A DNA stretch of 64,000 nucleotides from Jacaranda mimosifolia (lineage: Eukaryota; Streptophyta; Magnoliopsida; Lamiales; Bignoniaceae), in NCBI GenBank assembly GCA_018894105.1, contig CM032125.1, positions 992,001-1,056,000 on the forward strand. Reading direction: 5' to 3'. The position numbers were made by a program, and so were the translations under genes. The notes under the pieces are model-generated. The model worked only from the letters and a program-made list of their open reading frames with translations. It was not told the DNA's origin and made no database searches. Below, piece after piece: positions 56,771-64,000 of this stretch (position 1 is the stretch's first letter; the number at the start of each line of letters is the position of its first letter).

Positions 56771-59275
56771 TTAGAGATATATAGTGAGTGGTGTTATTCT
56801 GAAAAACAGAACTTGAAAGGTAGCATCTCTGCTATTTTCTACTTGTTTCTCCTGTAATCTTTTGGCCAAGTACAGAAGATATTTGTCCATGCCAATCTCA
56901 ATCCATTCAAGTGTTGGAATTTCTCCAATATCATCTGAAATCTCTCTTAGATCATCCCAACGACAAAGCATTAGGCGTTTGAGGCTTGGGAAATAGCTAC
57001 TTTCAGTTACCCAATGCTTGAACTTTGAATTGTCAACTAGCAGAAATTTCAGCTTAGGAAACTCTCCTTCACATATTTCCCATTTGTCGCCAAGGCAAGC
57101 ATTATATCTCAGTTTAAGCACTTCAAGATTAGGCAACAAACCAACAATCCCCATATCTTTCCAAGGGAGTAGCAGACCCTCCAAGGTTAACTTTTTTAGC
57201 ATCCTAGGGAAACACAGGATTAAGCTTTCTCTTAAAAGGACCAGATGTATATACCTTTAATTTCAGCTCTTCTAGTTGATCCAGGTATACAATATTGTTG
57301 AGGCAATTGTTTCAACATATTCATCTCCAGCACATCCAGGATAACAGATTCTCTATTTTTTTAGGTTTGGAATCATTTTCAGGATCTCATCACTGCATTT
57401 GAAATCTTTTACTTCTGAAAGTGTTTGCAGGTTTTTGAGAGCAAAAGTTGGAGCTCCTACTGGAATATCGATATGCCTTAATTGTGGCATCCTCCAAATT
57501 TCAATGGCAAACGTGCACTTCCATGTATCATCAAGGTTTGAAGATTCTGAAGGTTAATATGAATGGAGGAAGAATCAATGGCAGTGAAGTGAAAGCAAGG
57601 TACCTTAAATGAAATAGCTCAACTACTTGATCAGGGAGCGAGTCGATTCTGAATGTTATTAACGATCCGATTTTAGGTACCACATTCAATACTCTCAGCA
57701 ATCTAAGACTTCCAAAAGGCAGTGATGTTCCAATATACTGGAAGAATAAAATAGTACGGAGGTTAATCCATAAATGTATATAGGCCAGCTAGGGTCAGGT
57801 GAAGCAATACTTACACGGCACTGATTTTTTACGCTTTCTAGAAGAACCCTCTCATCATGTCTATTTATGACATTTAGATGAAACTTCTCTTCCTGGGCTT
57901 TTCTTATGCACAAATTCCGTACAAGATCATGGATGCTGCAACTTTTGATCTTGCCATTAGATTTCCTCTTAGTGACCCTAACAATACTTCTCTTCACAAG
58001 ATCCTCCAAATACTCTTCTACATCCTCTTCAAAGATTTTAGATCCACTTTGTTTTGGAAAACCATCAGCTACCCATATCTTGATGAGTTTTGAGACACGA
58101 ATCTCATAATCTTCTAGAAAGGCTCCCATATATAGGAAACATGATCTCAAATGATGAGGCAAGTGGATGTGACTTAAATATAGTATCTTTGAAAATTGCT
58201 CATCATTTGTAGTACTAATAGCTAAATTTACATTTTCTGCAATATTTTGCCTAGAAGCTTGAGTGCTACTAACTGTGGAAGAAGCCTTGCAATCAAGACA
58301 ATTGCAAGGGGCGGCCCTCTACAGCTTCTTGCAACCGTCTTTCCAATGTTTTCCAATTCGGGAGGACAATTATCTCCTGCAAACACCTTTTTCTGAAGCA
58401 AGTTCCAACTTTGATCTGCATCCATGAAATGCATCTCATGAAGTGGGCTAGAAGAGTCGGGATGAGCAGCCACATTGAATAGCCTTGTGGTTAAAATGAT
58501 TTGACTTCCATTATAGTCATCAGGAAATATCATCTTTACATCAGCCCATGGCTTTGTACTCCATATATCATCCATTACAATGAGACACCTCATACCCTTC
58601 AAGTGTTGGTACACATTTTGTACCATTAATCTAATGCTTCGTTCAGAAACTTCTGCTTTCATGGAAACTAGGAGGGCTAAGAGAATTTCTTGTGCATCGT
58701 AATGTTGTGATAATGTGATCCAAGTGCGAATATCAAAGTGTTCCACAGTTGATAGATCATCATAGGCATTTCTAGCAAGAATAGTCTTGCCAATGCCTCC
58801 CATGCCGAAGATTGGGATGACTCCAAGATTCTGTGGTTCTCCACGAAGCCGCAACTTTATTGCTATCAAGTCTTGGTGAAAACCAACCATGGCATTTTTG
58901 TTGGTGGGTGCAATTAGATTTGATGGCGAAGCAATAGAAGAATCACTGAGTTGCACATCTTTAGTTCTGGTGCTATTCTTAAGCTCCATCATCTCTCTTG
59001 CCACTTTTGTCAACTCTTTAAAATTGAAATGAAGCCTGAGCTTTGTGTAGCTGCCACTAATTTTTCCTTGGATCCACATAAACAAGCCACTTAGATGGTG
59101 TGAAAAATTTCTTGCATTCGACTTTGACATATACGATAGCCGAATTTGTTCCAACACAAAAAATTCAATAGTATCTTCTGCTTCATTTGGTACATCCCTG
59201 ATTCTCTCTTCCAGCCTGGTGGCTTTCTCTGGAAAATCTTCAAGAAAATTTTTGAACAGGAAAATCTCTCTGGTG
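56771..59275 (-). pseudogene. NLR pseudogene 3 (5'-truncated CC-NB-ARC-LRR)
   Basis: The first ~45 codons are missing. Coiled-coil sequence (FLEDFPEKATRLEERIRD) begins abruptly at about 59275, directly joined to the GTAAGCCAGCTTTTAAGGCC upstream block, so the start codon and 5' leader were deleted. The frame 59157-58228 carries GMGGIGKTILARNAYDD (Walker A Lys at 58786-58788 intact), CLIVMDDIWST and IILTTRLFNVA, and has GPPLA in place of GLPLA. A frame change near 58280 is followed by 58162-57695 with CFLYMGAFLEDYEI and IHDLV. The LRR part is scrambled between 57690 and 57210, then open again at 57202-56771. Confidence 0.92.
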
Positions 59276-59880
59276 GCTTTCCTTTATGTAAGCCAGCTTT
59301 TAAGGCCAAGCAAGTAGGCAATATAAATTTTCATAAATGTCACAAAATGTAAGACCAAACGCATAGCTGTTAGCAGTGGACCCCTGCCCTTATATATATT
59401 TAATACTTGTTTTTATATGAAAGTCGTAGTAAAATTACAAAGGTTGGGGATTAAGAACTCAATAAAAAAAAGAGCAATTTGAAGCCATTGAAGATTTCAC
59501 TTTGAAAGGTCAGAAAAGAAATTTGGAAAGAGAATTGATTGATTGATTGATTAATTCTTCACACAACACAAATACAACATATAAAGTTGATCATTCTTAA
59601 TTACAAAGTATTGTTTTGGAATGCTAGTTGGCCACTTAACCAAGTTGGCCACCAAATCAATTTTTTTATTTTTATTTTTTAATGCCATACAAATTTGCAG
59701 TTAGTTATATAGTTACAACAAGTTGACTTGTGCAATACGAGCTTCAACGAAGGGCAATGAACCATTTTCCTACACAAAGTCAGAGGACTCCATATTTTGT
59801 TTATCCTTTGCTAGGTAAATAGTAAAAGGAGGTTTTAAAAATATATATGAATTTTATATGGACTTGATCGGGCCCGAACG
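59276..59880 (-). other. upstream block of NLR 3
   Basis: It is homologous to the blocks upstream of NLR 1 and NLR 2, but joined to internal coiled-coil sequence by the deletion described for NLR 3. Confidence 0.65.
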
Positions 59881-60751
59881 CACTTTGCCTAAAGTGAAAA
59901 ATGCCCTCTCTATAAATTTTCCGATGGTTTCAATAGCAATTCAATTTTAGGATACAACAAGTCAACAACGTATGCAAATAGCAATCCGAAGTGTTATCTT
60001 AAGAAGAGTTATGAAACTTTGGAACCGTTCTAAAAAGAAATTAAACATTGCTCTAATTTTCTCTCTTAATCAAAACAATAAAATTCAAAAGGTACAGCAA
60101 AGACTTTATAATATCTAAATATTTATGATTTCTTTAAAATTAAACTTGATTAACATATAATTTTTAATATTTTTATTTAGCTTTGGAATTAAAAAAATAT
60201 ATATCTATTATCAATTCGCCAATCATCATTCATCAATCTAAATAAAACAATCAAGATAAAACATATATAAAAGAATATTTAGATAATTAATTGAAATATT
60301 TAGAAAATGAAACAAGAAACACTAACTAAAATGAAAAAGAAATATTTACGTTCCAATTTTCCACATATAATATTTGATTAACTAAATGGAGAGTATCTTA
60401 GTCATTAAAATATAAAGCAATATTGTCTCACTCATTAACGGGCAGCTTTGCAAAATTTTCACTTAAAGTTGTGTCTTTTTATCAATTTGTGGAGTACAGC
60501 TATCAACTCCATTGGAAATTTAGTCCTGATTAGAATACGTATAGTGATAGAAATATAGGTAGTTCACATTTTATTATGCTTAAAATGGCATGATTTTTTC
60601 AAAATATATATATACTTTAATTATTTTGGAGCGGTAGTGGATATTTTATATTAAATCAAATTTGAATTTGATTAATATGATAATAGGATGTAGATTAGGT
60701 TCACGAAAAACTGAAAATGAAAAGCAAGCATTGTTCTCCAATGAAATTTGT
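59881..60751. other. intergenic AT-rich DNA
   Basis: The part 59900-60010 still matches 26690-26780 and 31430-31530. The remainder has no gene or recognised repeat. Confidence 0.5.
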
Positions 60752-61545
60752 TAGACCTGGCAAAATTCAACCCATACTTGTGGATACCCACGGTTACCCA
60801 AAAAAAATATAAGTAATGGGTCTTGTTTTTCCTACCCAAAAAATTATGGGTAATTTTACCCGTACCCAACTTATCTGTCATCTTTTGGCCCAACCCACGG
60901 GTACCCGTGGGTAACCCGTAAATATTTTTTTATTTATATATTTATATATATTATATATTATATACATATAAATATTATATATATTTTTATATATAAATAT
61001 TTTTAATCTAAATATTAATTTTTGATTTCATAAATTAAAAATCTATAGCAAATTAAATTAAATTATATTCTAAAACAACTTGTTGTGCATATTCCTATAG
61101 ATCCAACATCTTCTTCTACAATAACAACAATGTTTGATTGATATTTAAATTTTTAATTCAAAATTTTTTTTCGCATGTAATGGAATTTAAGTTTGAACTT
61201 TTGAATGTGATGTACTTTACATTTGGTAGATTTTGAATACTTAAGATATAACTTTTAAACTACAATATTATTAATGTGCTTTAGGTATTTGATCAATTTA
61301 ATATTTGAAATTTGTAATCTTTTTTTTTTTTTTCTAGTTTTATTTAGTTAATATTTGAGTAACATCATGTTTACCGTTAAATAATTAAATTTTTTTTAAA
61401 AATCACGGGTACCCGTAGGTTACTTGTTACCCATCCGCATGGATAACGGGTCCCCTACCTCGTACCCAATAAAAAATGGGTAAATTTACCCAACCCATTG
61501 GTACCCGTCATTAGGTTACCTACGGGTACCCAATTGCCAGGTCTA
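60752..61545. mobile_element. hAT-like MITE with perfect 8-bp target duplication
   Basis: The left end TAGACCTGGCAAAATT and the right end AATTGCCAGGTCTA are inverted repeats. The flanks AAATTTGT at 60744-60751 and 61546-61553 are identical. Both subterminal zones are dense in GGGTACCC / TACCCAACCC motifs and the centre is AT-rich without coding sequence. A perfect duplication suggests a fairly recent insertion. Confidence 0.92.
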
Positions 61546-62699
61546 AAATTTGTAGAAGTTGATAGTTTTCAATTTTTGAATAGTGTTAGAAATGAAAAAT
61601 GGGCTTTGAAAATAAGAACAAAAGGGACTTTAAAAAGTATTTGGTATCCTAAAATACTTGAACAAGAACATCTTATAACATGCATGAGCTTATACTTTTT
61701 ATTTTCTTTTTTAAGTGAACCTATTCAAACTCCTAATTAAGTCATATGTAAGAAGACTTTTGTGGTGATAGTATTAGTCCAAACACTGCCGGCTTTCAGC
61801 CTTCCAAACAAACACATATAATCAAACTCAGTAGCATCATAGTACCCAAGTGTTCCATGTAGTTAAGAACCCCAACCTTTTGGGAATGAAATTATCATTT
61901 TACAAGAAACAAAAATAAATATTACTTGTCATGGAATAAATGTTTCAGAAGTACATCAGAAAATCAGGCAACATAGTTAAAGAGTTAATTTGAAGTTAAC
62001 AATATTATTGCTTAAATAAAAATCATCCCTCTGTGCCTCTTTAATTTGAATAATCGGCTAATTAATCAGCCACCTTATCACATGATCATTCATCAACAAC
62101 CATTACAAACTCTGCAAGCTCAAACAGAAAAGAGTAAGCCAACAAAACAGATTCATGTTTTTATGTCAGTCCTATTTTTATGCATCTCTATAATTATTTC
62201 TACAACCAAATTCAGTTACTAAATAATGATTTTAACTATTGAAAGGGATGTATAATGTCTAACCTGATCAGAAGCAATTATCTATTACTCTTATATAAAT
62301 ATATATACATATTCTATTCAAATAAAGAAGAGAAGATTTATACTGTTTTCATTGCAATGATATATAAGTCTATTAATAGACTAATTATTTTTTCTTCAGA
62401 ATAAGCAAACCTATTATCAGACAACAACAACGGGTGAACAATCACAACCACTGTGAAACAATAATGAACAGACTCAATTCGAAACTCAGTTTTTTGGTAT
62501 GCCAACTTTCAGAACTACATGAGAAAATCACACAAAATAGTTCAAGAGTTCGGAGTTTATAACATTAGTGCTTAAATAAACAACATCGACCAATTCGAAG
62601 GTTGTCGATTAGAAACAGATTTTCTTCCATCCTCTGCCTCATCAACTTGGACTAACTCTGAACCATTAGCTATTTGATCAACTAGCTATTCATTATTCA
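61546..62699. other. intergenic DNA downstream of NLR 4
   Basis: No gene. The part 61740-61900 resembles 9430-9640. From about 61920 a direct repeat begins whose second copy lies at about 62490-62935. Confidence 0.6.
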
Positions 62700-62935
62700 T
62701 CAACAAGGATTAGCAACTCTGAAAACTCAAAACAGAAAAGAGTAAGCCAACAAAACAGGTTCATCCCCAAACCATGTATATATGCAGCTAATCTTTTTTC
62801 CTACTTTCGTTTATACCAATATGTCAGTACTATTCTTATGCTTCTGTCTAATTATGCCAATGATAAAATTGAATTATCAGAAAAAGACTTGAAATATTGG
62901 AAGGAATGTATAATATCTAACCTGATCAGAAGCAG
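61920..62935. repeat. ~400-bp direct repeat at the 3' end of NLR 4
   Basis: The copies are about 61920-62275 and 62490-62935. Both share AACAGAAAAGAGTAAGCC AACAAAACAG-like sequence, a TATGTCAGT..TATT phrase and an end reading TCTAACCTGATCAGAAGC, which on the minus strand is the donor-like CAG|GTTAGA of the NLR 3' intron. The copies differ by substitutions and insertions, so the duplication is not recent. Confidence 0.8.
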
Positions 62936-64000
62936 AACTACTTGTGTCCAATTTGAAAAAGCAATCAGAACTTAATATGTCTGTTGCCGATATGAATTAC
63001 TTGAAGGGCAGTATCACCGCAATTTTCTTGTTGTTCCTCTTGTATCCTTTTGGCCGAGTCCACAGGAGATTTGTTCGAGTCATCAACCTCAATCAGTTCA
63101 AGTGTTGGAATTTCTCCAATACCATCTAGAATCTCATTTAGACCCTTACAACAATAAAGTACTAGGCACTTGAGGCTTGGGAAGTAGCTACTTTCTGTTA
63201 TTCATTCGTGGAGCTCTGATTCATCAATCAGCAGAAATTTCAACTGAGGAAATTCTCCTTCAATTGTTTCGCATTTGTCACCAAAGCAAGCATAATTTCT
63301 CAGTTTAAAGACCAAGATTAGGCAACAAACCAACAATGGACATATCTTTCCAAGAAAGTCTACAACCACTCAAGACTAAATTTTTCAGACTCGTAGGGTA
63401 AACAGCATTGAGCTTTTCCAGATAAGGATTGGTTGATTCAAACTGTAATTTTAAATTTTCAAGTTGACACAGATATACAAGATTCTCAAGGCAACTCTCT
63501 TGAACATCTATCTGCCGAGAATAAAAGACTTCCAATCTCTTCAGGTTTGGAATCAGTTTCAGGATCTCTTCAGTACATTTGAAATTTTTTACTTCTGAAA
63601 GTGTATGTAGGTTTTCTAGAGCAAAAGTTGCAGCTCCTTCTGGATCAGGTAAGGTTCCAAAAAATGATAGATGCCTTAATTTTGGCATCCTCCAAATTAC
63701 CATTGACAACAGCTTCATTCTTGGTCTTCCTTGTTGAATGGTTAAGGTTTGAAGATTCTGAAGATTTAATATGGATCGAGAAAGAACAAATTGTTCTCCA
63801 TAGGTGAAAGCAAGGTACCTTAAATGAAATAGTTCAAATACTTGAGCTGGGTGCATGGGAATTGCGAACAACTGGTGTATGGATCTGACCTTAAAAATTA
63901 ATGCATGCAATACCCTCAGCAATTTGAAATTTCCTAAAGAGCGCAGATACTTGAAGCATATAATAGTGCGGATGGTTGGGCAATATATATCTTCTAACCG
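62936..64000 (-). pseudogene. NLR pseudogene 4, LRR part only (continues beyond window)
   Basis: The frame is open from the right edge (RLEDIYCPTIRTIICF) through KLLRVLHALIF, VFELFHLRYLAFTYG, ILNLQNLQTLTIQQG, WRMPKLRHLSFFG and CTEEILKLIPNLKRL to 63305. A small change in the 'PNLEVLKL' region gives PNLGL and a stop. The C-terminal stretch to about 62985 continues in another frame (IEVDDSNKSPVDSAK, RIQEEQQENCGD). A further TGA replaces the conserved Trp of the 'HWVTESS' region near 63203-63207. CC and NB-ARC domains would lie to the right of the window, so their state is unknown. Confidence 0.85.

Overview
This window is from a nuclear plant genome. It is AT-rich and gene-poor, full of nested retrotransposons and MITE-like DNA transposons, and holds a cluster of disease-resistance (NLR) sequences. 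The NLRs are the CC-NB-ARC-LRR type annotated as 'late blight resistance protein R1-like'. That family is expanded in Solanaceae and Lamiales, so an asterid eudicot, plausibly Lamiales, is likely; the species is not determinable here.

Layout. 1-6078: a degenerate Tat-lineage Ty3/gypsy element on the minus strand, entering from the left edge at the integrase and ending in its 5' LTR (5383-6078). 6079-13451: gene-free DNA made of duplicated NLR-flanking segments, with a hAT-like element (6274-7132) and three CACTA-like elements (8777-9230, 10711-11066, 11301-13085). 13457-20618: a non-autonomous LTR element with ~3 kb LTRs and almost no coding interior. 20619-27600: more NLR-flanking DNA cut by hAT elements (20866-22210, 22333-23062), an LTR scrap and an orphan NLR upstream block. 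27710-30546: NLR pseudogene 1. 31761-34300: a solo LTR. 35690-36010: an LRR relic. 36331-42731: a young, apparently intact Ty1/copia element of composite structure, with a deleted element and a second LTR type between its 5' LTR and its gag-pol. 43559-50994: a second solo LTR split by an older, broken copia element (44835-49821). 51767-54556: NLR pseudogene 2. 56070-56440: an LRR relic. 56771-59275: NLR pseudogene 3. 60752-61545: a hAT-like element with a perfect 8-bp target duplication. 62700-64000: C-terminal part of NLR pseudogene 4, running off the right edge.

How it fits together. All NLR sequences lie on the minus strand, and the same non-coding blocks recur beside them and also alone. 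The cluster therefore grew by tandem duplication of a unit (upstream block, gene, downstream block) and then decayed. Every NLR visible here is broken; in pseudogene 2 one break is a stop codon at the Walker A lysine of the P-loop. The only long intact reading frame is the copia gag-pol at 38303-42256. I see no rRNA, no functional tRNA, no CRISPR and no ordinary housekeeping gene.
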